A DNA stretch of 47,497 nucleotides from a virus (IMGVR_UViG_3300046471_000259:1-47497), one strand, 5' to 3'. Counted from the first letter of the stretch, positions 7,088 through 14,448 are shown. Translations and numbers: made by a program. Notes: generated by a model not told the origin, from the sequence alone.

Positions 7088-8019
7088 GCTGCGCCCGCCC
7101 GAGCATGCGCCTGGACATGGCAAACCAAATCGGGCCGCTCCTTCGAGATCAAGTCGGATACAGCAAGCCAGCGGAGGTGATGATCGAATGCGAGAATGCG
7201 CTGTAGCCGGCGCTGCTCTCGCTGAAGGCGAGGGTCGTCGCTGTCGACCATGCTAATCGCGAGACTGCGCTCGCCGCATGCTCTCGCAATGACGGAGACA
7301 GCCATGCCAATGCTCTCAGCGCGTTCAAGCCATTTGCGCGCGTCGAAAGCGATCAGGCCCGTCGCGAGCAGGCAGCATCCGAGGTCGGAATGATTGAGGT
7401 CATCGTAGACTGACCGATAATATTCGTCAGTGACCAGACTGTCGGAGTCGATCCCGCCGTGATTGATGTCGAAGAAACTACCCGTCCCCGTTCCGCGAAT
7501 TTCCCGAGTGTTCGTGTGGGTCGCATGCCAGAGCAAATGAGCATACGACTTGACCAGGAAGTCGCCCGCCGTCGTGCACGGCGCGCGAAATACCGATAGC
7601 ATCGTGCTGTAAACGATGTCCGAAAGCCGTGAGGCTTCCGCGTCAGTGTATCCGTCGGACGCATCATACTCGCCCATTGCCACCCATGCAGCGCGCCATG
7701 CATCGAACGCAGAGCACACGGCCGGGCCTGGCTCGGGACGGTCTACGGCGGTAAGGTCTTTCCCGATCGATGTCCAACCGAAGCCGGCATCGGAGTGCTC
7801 AAGTACGACCCCAATTTTTGCCAGGATGTCCTTGCCGGTCAGCGCTCGCGTCTTAACCAACGTTTCAGCGCTCGAGGAATGGTTGTCCTTTAACCGCTTA
7901 ACATCAGCGGCAGTGAACCGCTCGTCGCGCACTAGTTCTGCGCGGCTGGACCAAGCTGCTGCGGTACATTCATAATTTTCTCTCGCATCCGAGAATGCGG
8001 TCGTTGTGCGAATGCGCAT
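7084..8019 (-). CDS. Large unknown early protein (311 aa)
   Basis: Starts MRIRTTTAFSDARENYE at 8019, preceded by AAGGAGG with ideal spacing and one base after the upstream stop. It is soluble and acidic, with a segment SYAHLLWHATHTNTRE, an acidic/Tyr-rich stretch around DINHGGIDSDSLVTDEYY, and a late ACGERSLAISMVD. No membrane segment or known motif. Together with the next two genes it forms the promoter-proximal part of the early operon, the position where phages often keep host-modifying or counter-defence genes. Confidence 0.65.
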   Translation of the reverse strand: MRIRTTTAFSDARENYECTAAAWSSRAELVRDERFTAADVKRLKDNHSSSAETLVKTRALTGKDILAKIGVVLEHSDAGFGWTSIGKDLTAVDRPEPGPAVCSAFDAWRAAWVAMGEYDASDGYTDAEASRLSDIVYSTMLSVFRAPCTTAGDFLVKSYAHLLWHATHTNTREIRGTGTGSFFDINHGGIDSDSLVTDEYYRSVYDDLNHSDLGCCLLATGLIAFDARKWLERAESIGMAVSVIARACGERSLAISMVDSDDPRLQREQRRLQRILAFDHHLRWLAVSDLISKERPDLVCHVQAHARAGAA

Positions 8020-8020
8020 G

Positions 8021-8782
8021 TCAGACCTCCTTGGTTTCGCTGGGGACAGGGGCAACGGAGATGCGTGCGTCGATCCACGCTGCCGCTGCCCGGCGGGCAG
8101 CCGTGTAGTCTTCCGTCATCACCTCCATGCCGAGTAGTCGCTGCGCATCGGCGCAAAGCAGCGCGTCGCCGGTGTCGGGATCGCTCAAGGCAATCGCGCA
8201 CTTCAATGCGAACTCCGTCAGCGACGGCGCGGGCATTTCGATGAGGACGCCCTCGGCGTCGATGCGAACACGCTGCAAGCGCTCGATGTTGGCATCCACG
8301 TTTGGGGGGATCTGAGGGCCGCCCGCCTCATGCCGCTGGAAGGCGGGCGTCCAAAAGGCTTGATCGTATGCCGTCTCGGCAGCCAGTGCCTGGCTCCACG
8401 CAAGATAGGCATCGGACCATTGCCGCGGCAGCTGCGCGTACAACGCGTCGAGCACGACTGCCGCGAATTCAATTTCCGCCGTGCTGGCGTCGGAGCTTTC
8501 GGTGATGACGAGCTCGCCATCGTCACTCAGTCCGCGACGGTTGAAATGAAGCTGGTAGACGACCTTGGTGATTACGTCCGGCAGGCCATCCGCCTCGAAG
8601 GCCTTGATCGCCATATACGCTTCGTCTTCGGCGCCGTCGGGGCCGTTGATGACGGCCACCGTGTATTTCGCGATATACTCCTTGAGTTTCCAGCTGACAC
8701 CGGCGGGCAACTCGGGGAGATAATAGGCAACGCGTGCCGCATCACCGGTTGCGGTTGGGTGAACCTTGAAGAAGAAGGCCAT
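8021..8782 (-). CDS. Unknown early protein (253 aa)
   Basis: Starts MAFFFKVHPTATGDAARVAY, only 3 bases after the upstream gene. It looks like a soluble alpha/beta protein with an acidic middle (DDGELVITESSDASTAEIEF) and an alanine-rich C-terminal helix bundle. Length and composition resemble the neighbouring gene at 8786-9493, but I see no convincing homology between them. No family recognised. Confidence 0.62.
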   Translation of the reverse strand: MAFFFKVHPTATGDAARVAYYLPELPAGVSWKLKEYIAKYTVAVINGPDGAEDEAYMAIKAFEADGLPDVITKVVYQLHFNRRGLSDDGELVITESSDASTAEIEFAAVVLDALYAQLPRQWSDAYLAWSQALAAETAYDQAFWTPAFQRHEAGGPQIPPNVDANIERLQRVRIDAEGVLIEMPAPSLTEFALKCAIALSDPDTGDALLCADAQRLLGMEVMTEDYTAARRAAAAWIDARISVAPVPSETKEV

Positions 8783-8785
8783 GCG

Positions 8786-9493
8786 TCAACCCTCCTGCGT
8801 CAGATGGTCGAGGTATGCGCGACGCGCCATTTTTTCGGCGTCGGTCAGCTTCGGCGGCGTGCGGCCGATCTCAAATGCGACATGGAGCCCCAGCCACTGG
8901 ACGTCGACACGGGGAACACTGCCGTAGCTGTCGGCCGTGTAGTGCCCGCCCCAACTTTCGAGGCGCAGGACATCGGTGGAGGCGATGTTCCACCACGGCG
9001 TGATGGCGGTGAGACCGCGCTTGATGAGCGCCTTTGCACTGACAGCGACGTCGCGGACGGTCGGTACCATGACGGCGCGCTTGGAAAGTGCGTCGACATC
9101 GGCGAGCAGTGCTTCGAAGTATCCGTCAGCTTGATAGGTGCCTGTCTTGTCGATGAGGCGCATCTTTTCCGCGAGAGCGGCCAAGTCGGGGGCCCGCGTT
9201 TCGACCAACACATCCAGACGATCGCCAGCCAAGTCGAAGATTTCGTCTTGCTCAGCGTCGGGAAGACCCGAGATGTCGACGTCCTCGGCGTGCTGATACT
9301 CTTCGACCCGATTGCGCCATTCCTGGCGCTTAAGCGCAACGTGGCGCGCGACCGGAGAAGCCTTCGCAGCACCTAGCGTGAGGTCGTCCTGCGCAACCTC
9401 ACCTTCGACCGAAAAAAATCGGCCTTCGTCATCGACCCACGCCAGAAGGCCAGAGTGATCCTCGTCGGGGTCGTATTGAATTGTTGAACACAT
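8786..9493 (-). CDS. Unknown first gene of the early operon (235 aa)
   Basis: First gene downstream of the proposed PL promoter. It is acidic (pattern YDPDEDHSGLLAWVDDEG near the start; YQHAEDVDISGLPDAEQDEI in the middle), with no membrane segment or known motif. Its ribosome site (GGAGGG, 9498-9503) is buried in a perfect 9-bp hairpin, so translation may be regulated. First-gene position would give immediate expression after induction or infection. Confidence 0.65.
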   Translation of the reverse strand: MCSTIQYDPDEDHSGLLAWVDDEGRFFSVEGEVAQDDLTLGAAKASPVARHVALKRQEWRNRVEEYQHAEDVDISGLPDAEQDEIFDLAGDRLDVLVETRAPDLAALAEKMRLIDKTGTYQADGYFEALLADVDALSKRAVMVPTVRDVAVSAKALIKRGLTAITPWWNIASTDVLRLESWGGHYTADSYGSVPRVDVQWLGLHVAFEIGRTPPKLTDAEKMARRAYLDHLTQEG

Positions 9494-9496
9494 GAT

Positions 9497-9587
9497 GCCC
9501 TCCTGCGGGTGACGCAGGAGGTTGGCGGCTGTTTGGTCCGTGAGTTCTACGGACGCAAAGCGTTTCCCTACCTGCGGATCAGGAGGT
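9497..9587 (-). promoter_or_regulatory. 5' leader with two related Shine-Dalgarno hairpins
   Basis: Next to the ATG at 9493, CCTCCTGCG (9499-9507) and CGCAGGAGG (9513-9521) form a perfect 9-bp stem with a 5-base loop, hiding the ribosome site of the first early gene. About 65 bases upstream in the transcript is a diverged copy (9566-9587), ACCTCCTGATC then CGCAGGTAGGG. Segments of one copy can pair with the other (CGCAGG with CCTGCG; CCTCCTG with CAGGAGG), so mutually exclusive folds are possible. The pairing is seen; regulation is inferred. Confidence 0.55.
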
Positions 9588-9620
9588 CAGCGGCCCGGAG
9601 GCGATCATTCCTGATGCCCC

Positions 9621-9649
9621 GAGTATGTCCAATCTGGAAATGTTGTCAA
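9621..9649 (-). promoter_or_regulatory. Putative early promoter PL
   Basis: Reading the reverse strand, a perfect TTGACA (9649-9644) is followed by a -10-like CATACT/ATACTC at 16-17 bases. A predicted CI operator (9626-9640) lies in the spacer and reaches the -10. It would drive the reverse early operon from 9493 down to 1352. Confidence 0.6.
9626..9640. promoter_or_regulatory. Putative CI/Cro operator OL1
   Basis: TGTCC-AATCT-GGAAA, a 15-base pseudo-palindrome matching the TGTCC-N5-GGACA pattern of the five sites around this switch. It lies between the -35 and -10 of PL. Confidence 0.6.
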
Positions 9650-9658
9650 TGCAGTTCG

Positions 9659-9673
9659 TGTCCGCATTGGAAA
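9659..9673. promoter_or_regulatory. Putative CI/Cro operator OL2
   Basis: TGTCC-GCATT-GGAAA, 33 bases (about three turns) from OL1 and just upstream of the PL -35. It sits 6 bases beyond the cI stop codon. Confidence 0.55.
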
Positions 9674-9678
9674 ATCGT

Positions 9679-10284
9679 CTAAAGTGGCACAAATGCGCCC
9701 CTAGCCATTCCGATCACGGTGAATTGCTCTCGCCCTAGGCTGATCGGCTGGTGCTCTGGGTTCGTTGAGCAGGGTTCCAAGCGCGCTGGGTCAGAGCGAA
9801 AGCGCTTAATCGTCGTCTCGCCCTCGGAGTTCATCACCGCGTAGACCTTGCCTTCCCGAAGGTCGGCCTCGCCCGGGTCAATGACGACATATCCACCGTC
9901 GGGGATAACCCGATCCATGCTGTCTCCCCTGGTGCGAAGGGCGAAGGCCGCCTTGCTCAAACCATCGACAGGCGGGAAAATCATCTCTTCATAATGCTGA
10001 ATGGCTTCACGCCAGTTCCCGGCAGCAATCTCTCCAACCAACGGAATGAGGAAGGGATTAAGCGGCAAATGATCGGCTTGCCCCATGAGTTCGCCGGTCG
10101 GTATCCCAAACGCCTTCGCCAGGCGCTCGATCCAATTGAGGTCCAGCTTCCGCTGTGACTTCTCCAGCTTCATGATCTGCGATGCTGTCGTGCCTGCGCG
10201 GTCCGCTAGCTCCGCCAAAGACCAGCCGCGCTCCGCGCGCAAGGCGCGCACGCGGTTCGGGATCGCTTCGCTCAAATTCGACAT
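9679..10284 (-). CDS. CI-type phage repressor, XRE HTH plus S24 peptidase domain
   Basis: 201 residues. An XRE helix-turn-helix covers residues ~8-62 (WSLAELADRAGTTASQIMKLE). The S24/LexA-like C-terminal domain has the self-cleavage site Ala88-Gly89 (IAAGNW), nucleophile Ser122 (RGDSM) and Lys160 (TTIKRF). RecA-stimulated autocleavage is therefore expected, so the prophage should be SOS-inducible. The ATG at 10284 is preceded by GAGGAA at 6 bases; a TTG one codon upstream is less likely. It is divergent from the Cro-like gene and transcribed in the same direction as the early operon it is expected to repress. Confidence 0.93.
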   Translation of the reverse strand: MSNLSEAIPNRVRALRAERGWSLAELADRAGTTASQIMKLEKSQRKLDLNWIERLAKAFGIPTGELMGQADHLPLNPFLIPLVGEIAAGNWREAIQHYEEMIFPPVDGLSKAAFALRTRGDSMDRVIPDGGYVVIDPGEADLREGKVYAVMNSEGETTIKRFRSDPARLEPCSTNPEHQPISLGREQFTVIGMARGAFVPL

Positions 10285-10312
10285 CAAATGTTCCTCATCA
10301 GATGTCTTCTTT

Positions 10313-10327
10313 TATCCAATACGGATA
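10313..10327. promoter_or_regulatory. Putative operator OR3-like site
   Basis: TATCC-AATAC-GGATA, a perfect palindrome in its half-sites, close to the cI start and the likely cI promoter. It fits the TGTCC-N5-GGACA pattern with one symmetric change per half-site. Confidence 0.55.
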
Positions 10328-10338
10328 TTAAGAAACAG

Positions 10339-10353
10339 TGCACAAAATGGACA
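10339..10353. promoter_or_regulatory. Putative operator OR2-like site
   Basis: TGCAC-AAAAT-GGACA. The right half-site is perfect and the left is degenerate. It is spaced 26 bases from OR3 and 31 from OR1. Confidence 0.45.
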
Positions 10354-10361
10354 TAAGGTCA

Positions 10362-10390
10362 TTGCGAGGTGACCAAAACGGACATATGAT
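10362..10390 (+). promoter_or_regulatory. Putative promoter PR
   Basis: TTGCGA (10362-10367), 17-base spacer, TATGAT (10385-10390). The spacer contains a predicted operator, mirroring PL. The expected transcription start is about 10397, directly at the ATG of the Cro-like gene. Confidence 0.55.
10370..10384. promoter_or_regulatory. Putative operator OR1-like site
   Basis: TGACC-AAAAC-GGACA, 9 of 10 half-site bases matching the pattern. It fills the PR spacer, where bound repressor would block RNA polymerase. Confidence 0.55.
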
Positions 10391-10397
10391 CAGCGCC

Positions 10398-10598
10398 ATG
10401 AAGCTGAAGGACTATCTTGTCGAGGCGGAGATCACCTACGACGAATTCGCCAAGCAGATCGGTGCGGCCAACGCCGGGGTGATCGCGAAATACGTGGCCC
10501 GCAAGCGCGTGCCGCGTCCTCATTTCATGGCGGCGATCGCCAAGGTCACGGAAGGGAAGGTTCAGCCGAACGACTTCTTCACCAACGAGGTCGTTTGA
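10398..10598 (+). CDS. Cro-like HTH protein, probably leaderless
   Basis: 66 residues, starting MKLKDYLVEAEITYDEFAKQ and continuing through a helix-turn-helix (FAKQIGAANAGVIAKYVARK). It is divergent from cI and first in the rightward operon, the standard place for cro. There is no Shine-Dalgarno before ATG 10398, and the PR -10 ends 7 bases upstream, so the mRNA probably begins at the AUG. An in-frame ATG at 10386 overlaps the -10 and could not be used from this promoter. One base separates its stop from the helicase ATG. Confidence 0.8.
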   Translation: MKLKDYLVEAEITYDEFAKQIGAANAGVIAKYVARKRVPRPHFMAAIAKVTEGKVQPNDFFTNEVV

Positions 10599-10599
10599 C

Positions 10600-11997
10600 A
10601 TGCTCGCTAACGTTGAGGCCGAAGCCGCCCTTCTTGGTGCCCTGATGCAGGGCGGCGCCGAGATCATCGACATGGTCGCGGAGCAGCTGAGGCCAGTCGA
10701 TCTGGCTGAGCCTGTGCACGAGCGTATCTACCAAGCCATTCTCGATGGGCACGCGATGGGGAAGCCCGTCACTCCGATCTTACTGAAGCCGCTGTTAGCA
10801 GACGACGAGGGTCTGAAGGCGTTCGGCGGGTTGGCCTACCTTGCTCGGTTGACCGGCGACGGGCAAGGCTTGCTCGCGCCCCGTGAAATAGCTGAGCAGA
10901 TCGCGGACCTTTCGGCGCGACGCAAGATGCAAGCCCGTTTCGCCTCCGCGGCTGGAGCGTGCGCGGACCTGAGCCTCTCCGTTGATGCGATTGCCGCTCA
11001 GGGCGAGATGCCACCCGAGGCGACACCGGGGCTCGACTCTCGCACCTACACACTTGGGCAGGCGTTCGCCGCCGCCAATGACCGCATCGACGACATCGCG
11101 GCGGGGACTATCGCGCAGGGCGTTCGGCTCCATCAGTTGCAGGACTGGGACGACATCACCGGTGGCATGATGCCCGGCGCGTACATCCTCGTCGGCGGCC
11201 GGCCCAGCGCGGGGAAGACCGCCCTGACCCTGTGCGTCTCGCGGCGCGCAGTCATGGCGGGACACGGCGTGCTGTACATCAGTCGCGAAATGGACATCGT
11301 AGAGCTGATGCCACGCATACAGGCGGATATGCTGGCTGAGGCAGGCGGTGAGGCGGGCATGAAGGAAATCCGCGAGGGTCGGCTTTCCGCGCGCGACAAG
11401 GCGCTTCTTCGAGGGATCGAGCGCGAGGTGCAGGACTGGCCGCTGGTCATCATCGACCCGGAGACGTTTAGCGCCGACCAAATCAATCTCGTCATCCGAC
11501 AGCAGGCCCGGCAGTTCGAGCGCCGCGGCGACAAGCTCGACCTAGTCGTCATCGACTACCTGGGGCTCATCGACCCGCCGCCTGGTCGCGTGAACCGGGA
11601 ACAGGAAGTGTCCATAATCAGCAAGGCGATCAAGCACGCTGCGCGCAGTAATCGCATCCCGATCATCGTGCTGTCCCAGCTGAGCCGCGCCGTCGAGCAG
11701 CGCGAGGACAAGCACCCCCAGCTTTCCGACCTCCGCGACAGCGGCACCTTAGAGCAGGACGCCGACATCGTCATCTTTGTGTATCGCGATCAATACTATC
11801 TCGAGCGATCCGAGCCCGATGTCTCCGACGTAAAGCGCCGCCCCAAGTGGGAGGAAGACATGGCCGCGGCGAAGGACAAGATGGAGATTTACTCCGCGAA
11901 GAACCGGCAGGGCGCACTGTGCCGGCGCAAGCCGTGGTTCTTCGGCCGCAACCAGGCTGTGCGAGATCACGACTTCTACCAGCGTGAGGGCTTCTGA
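10600..11997 (+). CDS. DnaB-family replicative helicase
   Basis: 465 residues. An N-terminal DnaB-type helical domain (EAEAALLGALM, AFGGLAYLARL) is followed by a RecA-like motor domain with Walker A GGRPSAGKT (residues 199-207) and Walker B around LVVIDYLGLI. A C-terminal LSQLSRAVEQRED and SGTLEQDADIVIFVYR are characteristic DnaB motifs (H3/H4 region). It would unwind the phage origin as a hexamer. It is coupled to cro (1-base gap) and to the DUF1376 protein (TGATG overlap). Phages encoding their own helicase usually need only a loader and the host primase/polymerase. Confidence 0.95.
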   Translation: MLANVEAEAALLGALMQGGAEIIDMVAEQLRPVDLAEPVHERIYQAILDGHAMGKPVTPILLKPLLADDEGLKAFGGLAYLARLTGDGQGLLAPREIAEQIADLSARRKMQARFASAAGACADLSLSVDAIAAQGEMPPEATPGLDSRTYTLGQAFAAANDRIDDIAAGTIAQGVRLHQLQDWDDITGGMMPGAYILVGGRPSAGKTALTLCVSRRAVMAGHGVLYISREMDIVELMPRIQADMLAEAGGEAGMKEIREGRLSARDKALLRGIEREVQDWPLVIIDPETFSADQINLVIRQQARQFERRGDKLDLVVIDYLGLIDPPPGRVNREQEVSIISKAIKHAARSNRIPIIVLSQLSRAVEQREDKHPQLSDLRDSGTLEQDADIVIFVYRDQYYLERSEPDVSDVKRRPKWEEDMAAAKDKMEIYSAKNRQGALCRRKPWFFGRNQAVRDHDFYQREGF

Positions 11998-13070
11998 TGT
12001 CGGAGGCGCTTCCCGATCCCCTGACGCCTGCTGAGTGCGATCTGCGCGACTTCTCACGGCTGATGATCGACATCACTCGCCTGTTTTCGTCCACGTTTAA
12101 TGCGAAGGCGTCGAAGAACCCGCTCGCATGGATGATCGGCCATAAGCTCTGGTATCGAAGCTGGCATCAAGTGCCTGCGGCATCACTGCCCGACGACGAT
12201 GAGGAGCTTTGCTACCTCTCGGAGATGGGCTTCGACTTGAAGTCGTTCGCGAAAGCGAAGCCTCTTGCCATGCACGGCTGGGTCAAGTGCGCCGACGGTC
12301 GCCTTTATCATCCGGTGGTTGCTGAAGCCGCTCGGGACGCCTGGCAAAGCAAGCTTAGGCGCAAGCACAGCACCGAGTGCGCACGCATCAAAAAACACAA
12401 CCAGCGGCACAAAACCGAGCATTCAATGCCGACATTCGAGGACTTTCTGGCCGGCGGTTGTCAGCCGGTCACGTTGGACACACTTCGAGACACGCGACAG
12501 AAGTCCCCAGGCTGTCCATCGGGACAAGAGGGGCTGTCCCCAAGGACAACGAGCGATGTCCCTCGGGAAAACACCTCCAAGGGAAAGGGAGAGGGAAAGG
12601 GAGATTCTAATAGTAGTGCTACGCACTCGTCGATTAGCGATGCTAATCTCCCGGTCCCCGTGTTCCTACCAGCCGTGACCGACGCGCCTGACGATGTCCA
12701 GGTGGCGTTCGAACGCCACGACATGGTGCGCCGCGAATTCGTGCCGAACGCCCGCGCCGTCGATCTCAGTCCCGACCGCAAGCGGAAGCTTGGCACCCGG
12801 CTCAAGGAGATCGGCGGCATCGGTGGCTGGGACGAGGTCCTGTCCATCATCCGCGCATCGCCGTTCCTGCGGGGTGACACATCTCGTGATGGGTTCGTAG
12901 CCAAGATCGACTGGCTGCTCGCGCCCGCCAACCTCCGCAAGGTCCGAGAAGGAAACTACGATCATGACGAAAGCGACCAGCATCACCTTGGCCGGAGCAA
13001 CAGCCGCAGCTTTCCCCGGAGCCCCATCGATGGCATCCTTGCCGCCCACGCTGGCCGAGACCCTGACTGA
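11997..13070 (+). CDS. DUF1376-like replication initiator protein with embedded origin
   Basis: 357 residues. The N-terminal ~120 residues match the DUF1376 pattern (W-hK-WYRSW, VPAASLPDDDEELCYLSEMG, then DGRLYHPVV), a winged-helix domain seen in phage replication proteins. A Gln/Ser/Lys-rich linker (residues ~160-215) is encoded by DNA with three 22-base-spaced iteron-like palindromes and a purine tract. The C-terminal part (LSPDRKRKLGTRLKEIG, FLRGDTSRDGFVAKIDWLLAPANL) resembles the C-termini of DUF1376/DnaD-like proteins. The layout parallels lambda O. Overlaps: 1 base with the helicase gene, ~107 bases with the next gene. Confidence 0.82.
   Translation: MSEALPDPLTPAECDLRDFSRLMIDITRLFSSTFNAKASKNPLAWMIGHKLWYRSWHQVPAASLPDDDEELCYLSEMGFDLKSFAKAKPLAMHGWVKCADGRLYHPVVAEAARDAWQSKLRRKHSTECARIKKHNQRHKTEHSMPTFEDFLAGGCQPVTLDTLRDTRQKSPGCPSGQEGLSPRTTSDVPRENTSKGKGEGKGDSNSSATHSSISDANLPVPVFLPAVTDAPDDVQVAFERHDMVRREFVPNARAVDLSPDRKRKLGTRLKEIGGIGGWDEVLSIIRASPFLRGDTSRDGFVAKIDWLLAPANLRKVREGNYDHDESDQHHLGRSNSRSFPRSPIDGILAAHAGRDPD
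12513..12652. other. Putative phage replication origin (iterons, purine tract, hairpins)
   Basis: Three copies of TGTCC-N4-GGACA/GGAAA start at 12513, 12535 and 12557, exactly 22 bases apart. They are followed by 26 consecutive purines (12579-12604). A nested inverted-repeat region comes next: GTGC/GCAC at 12616-12626, GATTAGC/GCTAATC at 12632-12648, and an outer GGGAGATT/AATCTCCC pair at 12599-12606 and 12645-12652. It lies in the linker-coding part of the initiator gene, as in lambdoid phages. Repeats and spacing are seen; origin function is inferred. Confidence 0.6.
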
Positions 13071-13572
13071 CACGCCGAAGGAATTCATCTTCGACGGCGG
13101 CCCGGCTTGGCGTCCAGAAAGAGCGCTCGATGCCGCAGACCGTGCGGGGCATGAAGGCCTCATCACAGAATTCCGCGGTGCACTTCATGCAGCGATGGCG
13201 CAGCCGCCGCGCAAGTGGTTGAGCCAGCGGCTGGCGTCATTCTTTGTCCTGTTCAACCCGACGCGCGGTGTGGACGGGAAGGCCTTCGGGATCTGGAACG
13301 ACGAGATGACGCGGTTGCTGATCGACCTACCGCACGACATCCTCGCGCATGCCGTTGACGAAGCAACCCGCAAGGCGCCGCACGGCTTCATGCCCTCCGT
13401 GGGTGAAATCAGGCGTCACGCCGATCCGCTAGTGGCCGAACGCGTGCAACAAATCGAGCGGCTGGGGCGAATGGAAGTCGCTCTTGCCGACCCAATCGCC
13501 ACCACCGAGCGCGCGCGCCGCCGTCATGATTCGACCGCGCACGCCCGCGCCACCGCAGGAGCATCACGATGA
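12964..13572 (+). CDS. Replication-associated phage protein (202 aa), possible helicase loader
   Basis: After a low-complexity N-terminus, residues ~75-165 carry RKWLSQRLASFFVLFNPTRG, then AHAVDEATRKAPHGFMPSVGEIR. This is a pattern I associate with a conserved alphaproteobacterial prophage protein next to DnaB and DUF1376 genes. Position after the initiator suggests a helicase-loader or lambda P-like job, but no ATPase motif is visible. It overlaps the previous gene by ~107 bases and the next by 4. Confidence 0.65.
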   Translation: MTKATSITLAGATAAAFPGAPSMASLPPTLAETLTDTPKEFIFDGGPAWRPERALDAADRAGHEGLITEFRGALHAAMAQPPRKWLSQRLASFFVLFNPTRGVDGKAFGIWNDEMTRLLIDLPHDILAHAVDEATRKAPHGFMPSVGEIRRHADPLVAERVQQIERLGRMEVALADPIATTERARRRHDSTAHARATAGASR

Positions 13573-13937
13573 CCGACCAACGATCAGCCTACGACATCAC
13601 CGACGGCCTCGACCTCGCGTTTCTCGAGGACGTGGCCGAAGACGACATGCTCGAACTCGCCCGCCTGATGGCCCGCGCGGCCGAGCGGTCGTACCGTCGG
13701 GGCTTTCAGCAGGGCGCGACGATCGCGCGGAATCGACCGTCTGTCCTGCCCGTCGATCTCCACGCCTGGCGCTACGGCACCACGACGGACATAAGCCCGT
13801 GGGCGGATGCACCGCGCGCCGAAACCTCGCTGACGCGGCTCCACGTCGAGAACGACCGGCTCTGCGCCCTCGGACTGCCGACGTCGACGCTCACCGACCA
13901 GCACGAGGTCTTCGTCTGGCCGCCGAAGGAGGGCTGA
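13569..13937 (+). CDS. Hypothetical phage protein (122 aa)
   Basis: ATGA overlap with the preceding gene. Acidic N-terminal helix region (DLAFLEDVAEDDMLELARLMA) followed by a basic segment (ERSYRRGFQQG), then a Pro/Trp-rich C-terminus. No family recognised. Part of the forward early operon. Confidence 0.65.
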   Translation: MTDQRSAYDITDGLDLAFLEDVAEDDMLELARLMARAAERSYRRGFQQGATIARNRPSVLPVDLHAWRYGTTTDISPWADAPRAETSLTRLHVENDRLCALGLPTSTLTDQHEVFVWPPKEG

Positions 13938-13938
13938 G

Positions 13939-14448
13939 ATGGCCACTGGCATCCCCTTTCCCGAAGCGAATGACATCCTGCGCGCGCCGACCCCCGAAGA
14001 TGCAGCGGCGGGCACGGTCTACGACCTCCACATCCACCGTTACGCTGACCTGGACGGCAACCCGAACGTCATCAGCAAGTGGCAATTTTCGCCCGACGAG
14101 CTGGCCCAGGTCGTCGCGGCTGGCGGAACTTTCTGGTTCCACGCGTGGGGCCACACGCATCCGCCAGTCGGGATCGAGGGGGCAACTCCGTTCGTGAGGG
14201 GCGCGCGTTCTCCCGCAGACGCTCCTGACCTGCCAGCCGATGCGGTGGTCGCCGCGCGAGAGGCGATCCTCAAAAGCCTACGGGATCGTCGCTTGCTCAA
14301 GTATCTGTTCGCGGAGGAGCCCGAAACTCGTGCTGCTTACGGCTACGTCGACGCACCGATTGATCTCGATACCCAACTCGAGTGCGCGGAGGACCTCGCG
14401 CGGCTGGCGATCGCGGCATTCTTGGCCAATCCGGCGCCCCAAGCGTGA
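13939..14448 (+). CDS. Hypothetical phage protein (169 aa)
   Basis: Starts one base after the previous stop. Soluble protein with a DLHIHRYADLDGNPNVISKW stretch followed by FWFHAWGHTHPPVG (several His and Trp, possible metal or ligand site), then a helical C-terminus. No family recognised. Its stop overlaps a GTG start (GTGA). Confidence 0.65.
   Translation: MATGIPFPEANDILRAPTPEDAAAGTVYDLHIHRYADLDGNPNVISKWQFSPDELAQVVAAGGTFWFHAWGHTHPPVGIEGATPFVRGARSPADAPDLPADAVVAAREAILKSLRDRRLLKYLFAEEPETRAAYGYVDAPIDLDTQLECAEDLARLAIAAFLANPAPQA

Noticed and set aside
12579-12604. Purine run as a simple sequencing or low-complexity artefact
   Set aside because: It sits precisely next to three regularly spaced palindromes, so it was kept as part of the origin candidate.
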